DNA of 9,513 bases, taken from JAQIBY01 sp046546095. Lineage in GTDB: Bacteria > Bacteroidota > Bacteroidia > Bacteroidales > ML635J-15. Under the pieces are notes generated by a model. It was not told the DNA's origin, ran no database searches, and saw nothing but the letters and a program-made list of their open reading frames with translations. The position numbers and the translations under genes were made by a program. The stretch covers positions 1-9,513 of the forward strand of contig JBKGYK010000089.1 of NCBI GenBank assembly GCA_046546095.1. The letters run 5' to 3'. Shown here piece after piece: positions 1-7,137 of this stretch (position 1 is the first letter of the stretch; each line of letters starts with the position of its first letter).

Positions 1-132
1 CCACGAAAATATAATAAGATTAGTTTTCAAAAATTGATTTTCTATTCTGCATTTGATAGCTGTGTACAGATAGAAGCGGAATTCCACATCCCCGGGATGG
101 TGTAAGCAAATAACAAACGGTTGGGAGTGTTT
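1..132. other. Non-coding edge, downstream of S41 gene
   Basis: These 132 bases lie beyond the stop codon of the minus-strand peptidase gene. No coding frame, promoter or RNA gene is visible. A small imperfect hairpin (about 85-102, centred on CCCGGG) is present but has no T-run beside it on either strand, so it is not called as a terminator. Confidence 0.5.
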
Positions 133-1500
133 TTATTTTTTCTTTAAATAACCTATTGCTTTTTGCAACACCGGGTCATTATCATTCAGGTAATCATCAA
201 GTTTTTTTTCAATTTTGATATCCGGTTGGATACCATAGCCAACAAATTCTTTTCCATTTGGATAAGTATCCTGTTTTGTACATACTCTGGCGGAACCACC
301 TCCCGGCAAAGTAAAAGTCATGGGTTGGCCTGTACTACCAAAAGTAGGTCCTCCAATTTTTATCATATGTTCCTGATTTTCTGTGTAGATCAAGAAATCC
401 TCCGCAGCAGACGCAGTATTATGTCCTGTTAAAATAGCGGTTGGAACAACCAATCGCTTTGCTTCCAATCTGATTGTGTCCGCTTCATACGGAAAATAAA
501 AAATTGACTTATCATGGTAGTTTAAATATGCCTGAGTAGCCCATTTATTGCCTATCGTATCCTTTTCTGTAATCGGTTTCCCCCAGGCCTTAAATGAAGG
601 TATATGTAACCTGCTTTGAGTTTTTGAACCATACAAAAGGGTGTCATTTGTAAGATACTGTAAAATATCGCGACCTGTTTTTGTATTTCCGCCACCATTT
701 TTACGAAGGTCAATAATTAACTTTTCTGCTTTATACAATTCAGGTAGTTTTTCAATAAACAAAGAATTGATCTTTGGATCACTGAATGAATTTAAAGAAA
801 TATAAGCTACTTCCTCATCTATCCATTTAAATTCAAATAATTGCCCGTCCTCAAACTCAGGATACACTTCTTTTTCTTTTGTTTTTTTGTGGGTTAATTT
901 TCGTTCTATATGGGTTCCGTCGGGAAGTCGGAATGTGACATTAAAACTTGTTCCTGCCGGAGCCCGGAACATATTTGAAACTGCCCTGTCCTTGCGAATG
1001 TAATCAGTTGATGAAGAAATAAATGGAATGACTTCCTTCTCTAAATAAGTTTTTGTATCAATTCCATTTACTTTTATAACCTCCGTACCTGCAGGAATTT
1101 CATCTTTCTTACTCAGGTTGGTTCTCGTGACAATTGCTTTGCCTTCAATATTTGTTAAAAATAATCGGTACTCCCCAAAATGTGTGTTGTACAATGTTTT
1201 CCGTATAGTATCCGGGAAATATACATTCGTATGTCCATCGTTCAAAGAAGCACAAAATCTTTGCAATAGTCTGTAATATTCATAGTCGTTTTCCGTCTTT
1301 TGCACCTCTGTAATTAAGTCCTTATACGCATTCTCCCATTCAGTTTTGTCAACTTTGTTCCAGTAAACGAAATTGTAGGTAACCTCTTGCCAGAATTTAG
1401 ACAGCCCATATATTTTTTCATTATCCGGAATCGAATTTGGCATTTGAGCAGACAGATTTATTCCAAAAAAACAGAAAATAAGCATTGCTATGTATTTCAT
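133..1500 (-). CDS. Secreted S41-family serine peptidase (PDZ-like domain)
   Basis: 455-residue exported peptidase of family S41 (tail-specific/tricorn-core type). A signal peptide (residues 1-18, hydrophobic core then LSA) should be cut before Gln19, placing the enzyme in the periplasm or at the surface. Residues about 30-95 form the helical N-terminal part ending in NDGHTNV. His90 of DGHT matches the catalytic His of tricorn-type members. About 105-205 look PDZ-like (PAGTEVIKVNG and GTSFNVTF elements). The protease core runs from about 225 to 430, with IIDLRKNGGG (262-271), the nucleophile motif NTASAAEDF (361-369, Ser364), GGPTFGSTGQ (383-392) and the usual closing YGIQPDI. All family landmarks are intact, so it is probably active; the substrate is unknown. 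It is transcribed alone, 283 bases downstream of the lipid kinase on the same strand. No Shine-Dalgarno sequence precedes ATG 1500. Family assignment is firm; biological role is not. Confidence 0.93.
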   Translation of the reverse strand: MKYIAMLIFCFFGINLSAQMPNSIPDNEKIYGLSKFWQEVTYNFVYWNKVDKTEWENAYKDLITEVQKTENDYEYYRLLQRFCASLNDGHTNVYFPDTIRKTLYNTHFGEYRLFLTNIEGKAIVTRTNLSKKDEIPAGTEVIKVNGIDTKTYLEKEVIPFISSSTDYIRKDRAVSNMFRAPAGTSFNVTFRLPDGTHIERKLTHKKTKEKEVYPEFEDGQLFEFKWIDEEVAYISLNSFSDPKINSLFIEKLPELYKAEKLIIDLRKNGGGNTKTGRDILQYLTNDTLLYGSKTQSRLHIPSFKAWGKPITEKDTIGNKWATQAYLNYHDKSIFYFPYEADTIRLEAKRLVVPTAILTGHNTASAAEDFLIYTENQEHMIKIGGPTFGSTGQPMTFTLPGGGSARVCTKQDTYPNGKEFVGYGIQPDIKIEKKLDDYLNDNDPVLQKAIGYLKKK

Positions 1501-1783
1501 ATGTTCATTTTTTTAATGGATAGAATATTAACTACCTTCTCTTTCATCATATATAATTAGATATGGTCAATAAATAAGATGCAACAAAAAGCTCATCAAT
1601 AGTCAAGCATAATTTGCTCAAAGCTAGTGTATTTATTTGATTATCAGAATTAAAATAAAAAATAATCTGTTTTGGTCATTGGATTTTTTGTAGTTGATGA
1701 TAATTTGACATTTGATGCTTGAGTTTTATGATTTTTGTTGGATTGACCATTCGGACCTTCTTATTGAGGGACTCTACCTGCAG
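1501..1783. other. AT-rich gap between S41 gene and lipid kinase
   Basis: AT-rich DNA without a coding frame. It should carry the S41 promoter and the end of the kinase transcript. On the minus strand, 1626-1619 reads TAGCTTTG, a perfect TAnnTTTG match. No convincing terminator is seen: the only hairpin (about 1645-1669) is imperfect and lacks a following T-run. Confidence 0.5.
1619..1626 (-). promoter_or_regulatory. Possible -7 box of the S41 gene
   Basis: Minus strand TAGCTTTG fits the Bacteroidota -7 consensus TAnnTTTG. The position 18 bases further upstream has CTG rather than TTG, so the -33 element is weak. Transcription from here would leave a leader of more than 100 bases before ATG 1500. 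Confidence 0.3.
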
Positions 1784-2698
1784 CTAAGCTCCGGCTTCTT
1801 TACCCTGATTATAAATAACTGTCAAAGAATCATGCAATACCTCAGCTTTTATTGATGTTAGGTTTCCTTGATGTTCACCATCTACCTGCATTTCCTGGCC
1901 TGGAATGAGATCAATAGTTACAGCCTGACAAGAGTGGATATCCACCTTTTTGACCTTCTGGATATTCTTAGAAAAAAAGGCTATCAGCAGTCGGAATATG
2001 AAGTACCACCGATAGGGTTTTATCACCACAACTTCAAACTTGCCATCATTGATTTTTCCTTGCGGGTTGATAACCGCTCCGGTTCCATATACGTGGGTGT
2101 TAAGTATTACAACCATCACTGCTTGGTATTGCATATCAGCCTGATCCGGGTAACGGATTATACAGGAAAATTTTGAAGGTTTGTTCAGTTCCCTGAAAAA
2201 CTGACGGGCATATCCATAAAAGCCGCGAATAGATTTCTGCTCAAAGCGACGAATGATCCGTGCATTCATTCCCAAATCACATAGATGTACAGCCAGGTAT
2301 TTATCATTAATCTGCAAAAGATCAATGGTTTTTAACTTTCTTTCAGATAATATATCCAGCGCTCGTTCTATATTTTTGGGTATGCCCAGTTCAGTAGCCA
2401 TTCCATTGGCAGATCCGGTTGGCACTATACCAAGAGGGATATTTTGATTCAGCAAGTCCGAAGCCAACAAATTGACCGTTCCATCTCCGCCAACTGCCAC
2501 TGCAAAATCCGGACTGATTTCACTCAGCCTGTTTGCTATCCTTTCTCGATCGGAGGTTCCTTTTGTTTCAAGAAAATGTATGTCTACCGGTTCATTTTTA
2601 AAATAGTCAGTAATCAGCTGTTGTATATCTATATCTCTTTTGTTGCCTGCTACAGGGTTAATTATAAAGAGCCATATCTCATTTTTCCTTACATTCAT
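1784..2698 (-). CDS. Diacylglycerol/sphingoid-kinase-family lipid kinase
   Basis: 304-residue cytosolic or membrane-associated kinase of the YegS/DgkB/LCB5 fold, transferring phosphate from ATP to a lipid hydroxyl. Counting from ATG 2698: NPVAG (14-18) opens the fold, GGDGTVN (70-76) is the nucleotide-binding loop, and VPTGSANGMA (92-101) is the second substrate/nucleotide loop. The C-terminal beta domain carries GTGAVINP (206-212), NDGKFEV and the closing QVDGE (271-275), all expected for an active enzyme. The frame can be extended to 2719, but only to a TTG codon; ATG 2698 directly precedes the conserved domain. The GSANGM loop, in place of the GTxNDF of typical diacylglycerol kinases, resembles the GSGNGLA loop of sphingoid/long-chain-base kinase relatives, so the substrate (diacylglycerol, sphingoid base or ceramide) is open. 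Divergent from a lipid phosphatase gene. Confidence 0.92.
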   Translation of the reverse strand: MNVRKNEIWLFIINPVAGNKRDIDIQQLITDYFKNEPVDIHFLETKGTSDRERIANRLSEISPDFAVAVGGDGTVNLLASDLLNQNIPLGIVPTGSANGMATELGIPKNIERALDILSERKLKTIDLLQINDKYLAVHLCDLGMNARIIRRFEQKSIRGFYGYARQFFRELNKPSKFSCIIRYPDQADMQYQAVMVVILNTHVYGTGAVINPQGKINDGKFEVVVIKPYRWYFIFRLLIAFFSKNIQKVKKVDIHSCQAVTIDLIPGQEMQVDGEHQGNLTSIKAEVLHDSLTVIYNQGKEAGA

Positions 2699-2733
2699 AA
2701 AAAGCAATTTTTGAACCAATCACTTAAATCAAC

Positions 2734-2762
2734 TAAAGATACAAAAAAATTAAACTATACAA
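2734..2762 (-). promoter_or_regulatory. Possible promoter of the lipid kinase
   Basis: On the minus strand TTG (2762-2760), an 18-base spacer and TATCTTTA (2741-2734) fit the Bacteroidota pattern with one mismatch in the last base of TAnnTTTG. Transcription would begin about 30 bases before ATG 2698, which also favours that start over the TTG at 2719. Confidence 0.35.
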
Positions 2763-2934
2763 ATACACTATAGAGTGAGGCTTTGTTTGTTGATTTAGAG
2801 AGTGAGTTCTCAAACTAAGGTATATTTGCATGAACATCAATACGCAATATCAGTGCTGCTATTAACAAGATGGTTCTACTGCAAATTGCGTGGAATACCT
2901 TATCAATCATAATTCATTAAGCATATCAGGATTG

Positions 2935-2969
2935 TTGACATCGCCCTTAACAAATTAATCATATATTTG
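2935..2969 (+). promoter_or_regulatory. Possible promoter of the App1-like gene
   Basis: TATATTTG at 2962-2969 is a perfect -7 match. Upstream is TTGACA at 2935-2940; counted from its TTG the spacer is 24 bases, slightly longer than usual. The expected transcript start is near 2975, about 60 bases before ATG 3037. Confidence 0.4.
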
Positions 2970-3036
2970 TTATCAGTGAGAAATCAAAGAGTTTTACTCA
3001 TGAATTAGAAGTATGGATAATAATTAAGTGATTAAA

Positions 3037-4182
3037 ATGAGGGTAAAAACAAAAAAAATTCGTTATATTCTTCGTAAGTCCGGCAGCCCTTTCAGGCAGA
3101 TGCGCCTATGGATAAAACATAAACTGGGATGGCTGGATACCCCGGTCATTGTGCCTTATATGGGATTTAGCAATGGTTGTGATGTTTACCTGCATGGAAG
3201 CGTGATGGAAAACAAAGGTATAAAAAAACCTCATGCTAAGCAATCCGTTTTTACCAATATGCTTGCCATGATAAAACGTTATGTCAGTGATGAAATTAGT
3301 GGTGTGCGTATAGAAATATCATGCAGGGATCAAAAAAAAATTATTGAAACCAGTGCTTTGGGTATCTTTCATTGCCAGTTTAGCTTTCCCGGTTGCAAGG
3401 TTTCTGAATCATATTTTGAGACTGTTCATTACAGGCTGATAGATAAGCTTGTTGAGCAACAACCAATAGTGGAAGCTGAAGGTAAGGTACTGGTAGTTCA
3501 TCAGAGGCTGGCTTTAGGCATCATTTCTGATATTGATGATACGATCATGGTTTCACATTCAATCAGGCCGCTGAGGAAAATCAGGCTCATGCTTTTTAAA
3601 AATGCGTATGGTCGTGTTCCTTTTGAGGGCGTTTCCGCCCTTTATCAGGCCTTGCATAAAGGGCGGAAAGATCAGGATAGCTTTAATCCTGTTTTTTATG
3701 TATCAAGCAGTGAATGGAACCTGTACGATTTGTTGGAAGATTTCTTTAATATCCGTGGTATACCTGCCGGTCCCCTGTTGTTGCAGGAGTTGCAGCATAG
3801 TATAATCAAATTCTGGAAGTCAGGTGGAGGTACGCACAATCATAAACTTGTAAAAATCGGCTTACTTCTTTCTTTTTTTGAAGATTTGTCATTTATTCTC
3901 ATAGGAGATAGCGGACAACGCGACCCGGAACTATATTTACAAGCGGTAGAGAAATTTCCCGGCCGTATAAAAGCCGTGTATATCAGGAGTGTAGGCAAAC
4001 GTAAAAAGAAAAAACATCTGGAAATTGCCAGACAAATGGACAGTTACAATGTCCCGATGTTGTTGATAAATGATTCATCTGAAGTGGCTCAGCATGCCAA
4101 AGAACAGGGATTCATTGATCCAGAATCAATGCCGGATATTTTTAAACAAACCAAAAAAGATAAGGAGAAAATATTGGGATAA
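3037..4182 (+). CDS. App1-like (DUF2183) phosphatidate phosphatase homologue
   Basis: 381-residue protein whose C-terminal half is the App1 catalytic domain, a Mg-dependent HAD-type phosphatase that in yeast App1 converts phosphatidate to diacylglycerol. From ATG 3037: the N-terminal 155 residues are the less conserved leading domain; ALGIISDIDDTIMVS (159-173) contains the DxDxT nucleophile motif (Asp165 nucleophile, Asp167 acid/base); YVSSSEW (221-227) gives the second HAD motif; HKLVKIG (269-275) supplies the motif III lysine; IGDSGQRDPE (289-298) holds the metal-binding acidic residues. All catalytic motifs are present. There is no signal peptide or membrane span, but a basic patch (RKKKKH, about 322-327) could bind acidic lipid. 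GTG 3028 lies in frame upstream; ATG 3037 is preferred. Divergent from a lipid kinase, suggesting opposing reactions. Activity is inferred from homology only. Confidence 0.9.
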   Translation: MRVKTKKIRYILRKSGSPFRQMRLWIKHKLGWLDTPVIVPYMGFSNGCDVYLHGSVMENKGIKKPHAKQSVFTNMLAMIKRYVSDEISGVRIEISCRDQKKIIETSALGIFHCQFSFPGCKVSESYFETVHYRLIDKLVEQQPIVEAEGKVLVVHQRLALGIISDIDDTIMVSHSIRPLRKIRLMLFKNAYGRVPFEGVSALYQALHKGRKDQDSFNPVFYVSSSEWNLYDLLEDFFNIRGIPAGPLLLQELQHSIIKFWKSGGGTHNHKLVKIGLLLSFFEDLSFILIGDSGQRDPELYLQAVEKFPGRIKAVYIRSVGKRKKKKHLEIARQMDSYNVPMLLINDSSEVAQHAKEQGFIDPESMPDIFKQTKKDKEKILG

Positions 4183-4567
4183 TCCTGATCTAATTGTTTA
4201 TACAGAGTAAGCAAATAAAATTGTGCATACATTTACTGAAATATTCCTCCTCTGACGAATCAATACAAGTCGCTCCGTATGCCTGTCTGGACTGCCCTCT
4301 GCCATGCTACCATTGCTGTAATACCAGCATACTTAATCGTAATCCAAAATTATTTGTAAATCTATTGATACACATCAGGATTGTATGTTGAAAATGAAAT
4401 AATGGGCTCCTGGCTATTAGGAAAGCATGCCTCCAAACGATGAGAAGGCTCTGCAAAAAACAAAGCTACCTATCAACAGAGATTTTAAACATTCATTTTC
4501 ATTATCCTCAGCTTGCAGAAGCAAAAAAAATATCCTATTTTTGAATGTAATTTGAAAAAAAAACTAT
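4183..4567. other. 385-base gap, no gene recognised
   Basis: Between the phosphatase and the next lipoprotein gene. The only notable frame (4194-4391) begins with TTG, has no promoter or ribosome site and resembles nothing known, so it is not called. Short stretches stay open on the minus strand too, but are interrupted by stops. Apart from the promoter at the right end, nothing is seen. A decayed gene remnant is possible but unproven. Confidence 0.5.
4513..4543 (+). promoter_or_regulatory. Strong Bacteroidota-type promoter
   Basis: TTG at 4513-4515, a 20-base spacer, then TATTTTTG at 4536-4543: both elements perfect at the preferred distance. Transcription should start near 4549, leaving a leader of roughly 20 bases before ATG 4568. 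With the one at 7673-7702, the best promoter match in the window. Confidence 0.7.
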
Positions 4568-5251
4568 ATGAAATATCTACTCATTATTATTTCCCTGCTT
4601 GTATTTGCTATGAGCTGCGGCCAGAAACAGGAAAACAACAATACCACGGACACACAATCCACCCGCGAAGCCTTACAGCTTGATACCATTTGTGATGGAC
4701 AATTATACGAGTTGGAATGCATTAAACGTGTGGAAAGTCACATTTTAAAAGAACACAGCAATTTGGCCAGCCGGGAGAACAAAACACTGCATCTTAGCAT
4801 TGAAAATGGTGAGGATTTGCGTTTTACCAGCGATGACACACCCAGCCCGGAGAAATATATCAGCTACCGCCTGACCGATTATTTCCCCTCGCTGAACGCC
4901 TATTTGGTGCACTTGAGCTTTTACGAAGGCAGCACCAACAAGCTCATAAACCGCAAAAGCGGCAACATGATTGAAACCGATGGCGAAATTCTGGTCTCCC
5001 CGGATAACAGCAGGTTTCTGGCGTACAACCAGAATCTGACAACTACATATACCTTTAACGGCTTTGAGGTGTACAGCGCAGAGGATGATGATTATAAGCA
5101 GGAGCACAAGGAGGGTCTAAACTGGGGCCCTTCAGATCCTACATGGCTAAGCAACAAGAAAATTGAGTTTGTCAAAATATCACCCATGAACTTTGAACCG
5201 GACGGAAAAGCCGTTTACTCGCTGGTAGACGGTGAATGGGTGGCTGAATAG
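4568..5251 (+). CDS. Unrecognised lipoprotein
   Basis: 227-residue predicted lipoprotein of unknown function. The N-terminus is a typical type II signal peptide: Met-Lys, a hydrophobic run (residues 4-14) and the lipobox AMSC, with Cys17 as the lipidated residue. A short polar Gln/Asn/Thr linker (18-33) follows, as usual for a tethered protein. The mature part (about 34-227) is soluble, acidic and Tyr-rich, with no transmembrane segment, no visible catalytic motif and no repeat; it ends in a beta-like stretch (KAVYSLVDGEWV). Start ATG 4568 is fixed by the lipoprotein signal and by the promoter 25 bases upstream. It appears to be transcribed alone: it has its own promoter and is followed by a possible terminator. 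I do not recognise the family; similar one-off lipoproteins are common in Bacteroidota. Confidence 0.85.
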   Translation: MKYLLIIISLLVFAMSCGQKQENNNTTDTQSTREALQLDTICDGQLYELECIKRVESHILKEHSNLASRENKTLHLSIENGEDLRFTSDDTPSPEKYISYRLTDYFPSLNAYLVHLSFYEGSTNKLINRKSGNMIETDGEILVSPDNSRFLAYNQNLTTTYTFNGFEVYSAEDDDYKQEHKEGLNWGPSDPTWLSNKKIEFVKISPMNFEPDGKAVYSLVDGEWVAE

Positions 5252-5286
5252 TCAAACCATCGCAATAAGGAAACCCGGGATACGGT

Positions 5287-5320
5287 AAAATTGCATCACC
5301 TGCTTTATGCGTTTTTTTTT
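5287..5320 (+). terminator. Possible terminator of the unrecognised lipoprotein gene
   Basis: GCAT (5293-5296) pairs with ATGC (5307-5310) around a 10-base loop and is followed by T9 (5312-5320). An A4 run on the left side (5287-5290) can pair with part of the T-run across one mismatch. The stem is short, so strength is uncertain, but the position 40 bases past the stop is right. Confidence 0.4.
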
Positions 5321-5338
5321 ATATTATTGGTTTTTTAG

Positions 5339-5346
5339 TATCTTTG
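5339..5346 (+). promoter_or_regulatory. -7 box of the repeat-lipoprotein gene
   Basis: TATCTTTG is a perfect TAnnTTTG match; no clear TTG lies 17-23 bases upstream, where the sequence is mostly T. Transcription should start at about 5351-5353, exactly at the left arm of the inverted repeat, leaving a leader of about 120 bases before ATG 5474. Confidence 0.45.
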
Positions 5347-5350
5347 GCAC

Positions 5351-5425
5351 ACGTGTAAAGCCGGGTTATGCTTTTTCATGAATGGTTGGATCTCAATACC
5401 TAAAAACCAGGCCCGCTTTACACGT
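5351..5425 (+). repeat. Inverted repeat in the leader of the lipoprotein gene
   Basis: The left arm (5351-5365, ACGTGTAAAGCCGGG) pairs with the right arm (5412-5425, CCCGCTTTACACGT) over 14 base pairs with one unpaired C, enclosing a 46-base loop. The arms lie between the -7 box and the lipoprotein start, and the ATG at 5378 falls in the loop. The left end also overlaps the palindrome ACACGTGT (5349-5356). It could fold in the mRNA leader or serve as a DNA operator; the sequence does not decide. Confidence 0.7.
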
Positions 5426-5473
5426 TTATTACTGAATGGGAGAACCAGATTTTTTGCAAGCATGAGGTACAGT

Positions 5474-6781
5474 ATGAACCGATTATCGATTATAGCGGCC
5501 ATTTTTGTCTTTTTTTTCAGCCTAAGCGGCTGCACCCACAAGCGCATGCTCAACAAGGGGGCGGAACTTGAGCAACAGGGTCTTTACAGGGATGCCTTTG
5601 ATAACTATTATCAGACCTTAAAGACCAAAGACAACTTAATTGAGGCCAAACTTGGATTGCAGCGCACAGGAAGGCATTGCATAGATAATATTCTCGGGGA
5701 TTTTTCTGCTGCCTTTGAAGTCTCACATTACCGTGAAGCCGTTTATCACTATCAGGAAGCCATTGCGTTGCAGGAAAAAGCAAAAGAGTTTGGCATGGAT
5801 GTGAAAATTCCTGCTTATTACCATGAATACTATCAGGAATGCAAAATCGCTTATCTTGATCAACGGTACAGGGAGGCGATAAAACTGCTGGACAAAAATC
5901 AGTATGAAATGGCTGAACAGGCTTTACGTGAGATTTCTGCGATTGATTCGGAGTACAGGGATGTTGATTCACGGCTGGAAACAGCTATCTACGAGCCGAA
6001 ATATCTTATGGCGGAGCAATTGATGGATGAAGGAAAATATCGAACAGCCTATGGTATGCTCAGCCGTATCATTGATGAAACCGGTGGTTACAAAGACAGC
6101 AGAGAGCTTCGGGAACAGGCCAGGGAAGAGGCAATTATCCACATCGGAATAGATGATTTCAAAAGCAGTGAAAAAAACGGAAAGCTGGCAGCCCAGGTGC
6201 AGGAAGAAATTGCTCATGCTATCAGCAAATCAGACAATCCATTTATCAAATTGATTGAATATGATGACAATGGGCGGGTGCCCGACGCCATTGTCAAGGC
6301 TGAAGTAATCAGTACGCGTTATTATCCCGGCAGTTTAAGCAAAGACAACAAGCCGGGCTGGTTCAGAAAATCTGCCCGGAAAGATGATGTGATCAGATCC
6401 GGGGATTACAAAAAAATCAAATACGATGAATACTCCCAAAACCGCAAACTGTACATCAGCCTCAGCCTGAAAATGGTCAATACAAAAAACAACGAACTGA
6501 TGGTTAGTGAGCAATATGATTTGTCTGCTTCCGACTACATTCATTATGCAAAATATTCGGGTGATGATAGTCGCCTTGTGCCGGGTTACTGGAAATATCT
6601 CCTGCTACCCAACCGGGAGGATATCATCAAAGATTATCCCGATGATGTACGAAAGCTCAGGTCTCTGCTGGATGCACGAAAAACAATCAAATCCAGCCAG
6701 CAACTTGCCAATGAATTAAGCAATGAGCTTGCCCTGAAAACACTTAGCGCCATTGAAAACTACAATCCCGAAGCAAAATAA
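5474..6781 (+). CDS. Helical-repeat lipoprotein, possible CsgG/LpoB-like domain
   Basis: 435-residue lipoprotein. From ATG 5474 the signal is Met-Asn-Arg, a hydrophobic stretch and SLSGC, with Cys20 lipidated. About 29-216 are tandem helix pairs resembling TPR units (EQQGLYRDAFDNYYQTL, YREAVYHYQEAIAL, NQYEMAEQALREI, DEGKYRTAYGMLSRII). From about 221 the pattern IGIDDFKSS, then LAAQVQEEIAHAISK, then KLIE resembles the start of the CsgG/LpoB-type periplasmic fold; this is my inference from pattern and not a clear family match. No enzyme motif is seen. The frame extends to ATG 5378, but that would put 32 polar residues before the signal peptide. GAGG at 5464-5467, six bases before ATG 5474, supports the shorter start; ATG 5462 is the alternative. 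Probably an outer-membrane-anchored scaffold or assembly factor. Its promoter and structured leader lie directly upstream. Confidence 0.85.
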   Translation: MNRLSIIAAIFVFFFSLSGCTHKRMLNKGAELEQQGLYRDAFDNYYQTLKTKDNLIEAKLGLQRTGRHCIDNILGDFSAAFEVSHYREAVYHYQEAIALQEKAKEFGMDVKIPAYYHEYYQECKIAYLDQRYREAIKLLDKNQYEMAEQALREISAIDSEYRDVDSRLETAIYEPKYLMAEQLMDEGKYRTAYGMLSRIIDETGGYKDSRELREQAREEAIIHIGIDDFKSSEKNGKLAAQVQEEIAHAISKSDNPFIKLIEYDDNGRVPDAIVKAEVISTRYYPGSLSKDNKPGWFRKSARKDDVIRSGDYKKIKYDEYSQNRKLYISLSLKMVNTKNNELMVSEQYDLSASDYIHYAKYSGDDSRLVPGYWKYLLLPNREDIIKDYPDDVRKLRSLLDARKTIKSSQQLANELSNELALKTLSAIENYNPEAK

Positions 6782-6934
6782 TACTTTCGGCCGCATCTTG
6801 TATAATCCGGAAAGCCCCTTGATAATTTTCCTGGCGGCTGGCTTGCTTCTGCCTTTATTTCAGGCTGTTGAGCTTAAAAAACGTAGTAACAACATTTTTT
6901 TTGTAACTTTCCCCCGAAACCAAACATAACCAAC

Positions 6935-7132
6935 ATGGAAGACAATAAAAACATGAACTGCAACATGAACAGAGCAAACGGAGGCAATGCCTTTTACGGA
7001 CTTGGTGTAATCGGCGCAGCCATCTGGTTTATATCACAGGCCTCAGGTTTTTGGGCTGTGGTGCTGGCCATACTGAAAGCCTTTATATGGCCGGTGTTTT
7101 TTGTTCTCGAAGCCTTTCGGTTTCTGGGGTAA
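6935..7132 (+). CDS. Small two-helix membrane protein
   Basis: 65-residue membrane protein. The first 17 residues are polar and Asn-rich; two hydrophobic segments follow (about 19-36 and 39-62) with a short SQASG turn between them. The second contains a Lys (48) and a Trp-Pro pair (52-53) inside the membrane stretch. The arrangement, a polar Gly/Asn-rich start then YGLGVIGA, a short turn and LKAFIWPVFFVLE, resembles a widespread family of uncharacterised small membrane proteins in many phyla; I recall the pattern but no function. ATG 6935 is the first Met, with further in-frame Met codons at 7 and 11. TAACTTTC at 6904-6911 is a one-mismatch -7 box without a good -33. Its stop lies 5 bases from that of the opposite-strand gene, so the two transcripts must overlap at their 3' ends. 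Confidence 0.8.
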   Translation: MEDNKNMNCNMNRANGGNAFYGLGVIGAAIWFISQASGFWAVVLAILKAFIWPVFFVLEAFRFLG

Positions 7133-7137
7133 GGGGG

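Larger units (their letters stand above)
2699..3036. other. Divergent promoter region, lipid kinase/lipid phosphatase
   Basis: AT-rich region from which both lipid genes are read outwards. It holds a candidate promoter for each (2762-2734 leftward, 2935-2969 rightward) and a second rightward -7 match, TATATTTG at 2821-2828, with no TTG at a usable distance. Short palindromes occur (for example CACT/AGTG at 2766-2777), but none is long enough to call an operator. Confidence 0.5.

Noticed and set aside
85..102. Small hairpin around CCCGGG downstream of the S41 gene
   Set aside because: The stem is short and bulged, with no T-run on either strand; not enough for a terminator.
3332..3340. A9 run inside the App1-like gene as a frameshift or phase-variation site
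   Set aside because: The frame is intact through it and poly-A runs are common in AT-rich genes; nothing suggests switching.
2925..4384. Direct repeat ATCAGGATTGT at 2925-2935 and 4374-4384
   Set aside because: Eleven-base matches are expected several times by chance in a window this long, and nothing else links the two places.
4194..4391. Open frame on the plus strand with a Cys-rich stretch (CLDCPLPCYHCC)
   Set aside because: It begins at a TTG, lies 12 bases past the phosphatase stop without ribosome site or promoter, and resembles no protein known to me. Most likely chance.
5378..5473. N-terminal extension of the repeat lipoprotein to ATG 5378
   Set aside because: It would place 32 residues before a perfect lipoprotein signal, and it starts in the loop of the inverted repeat.
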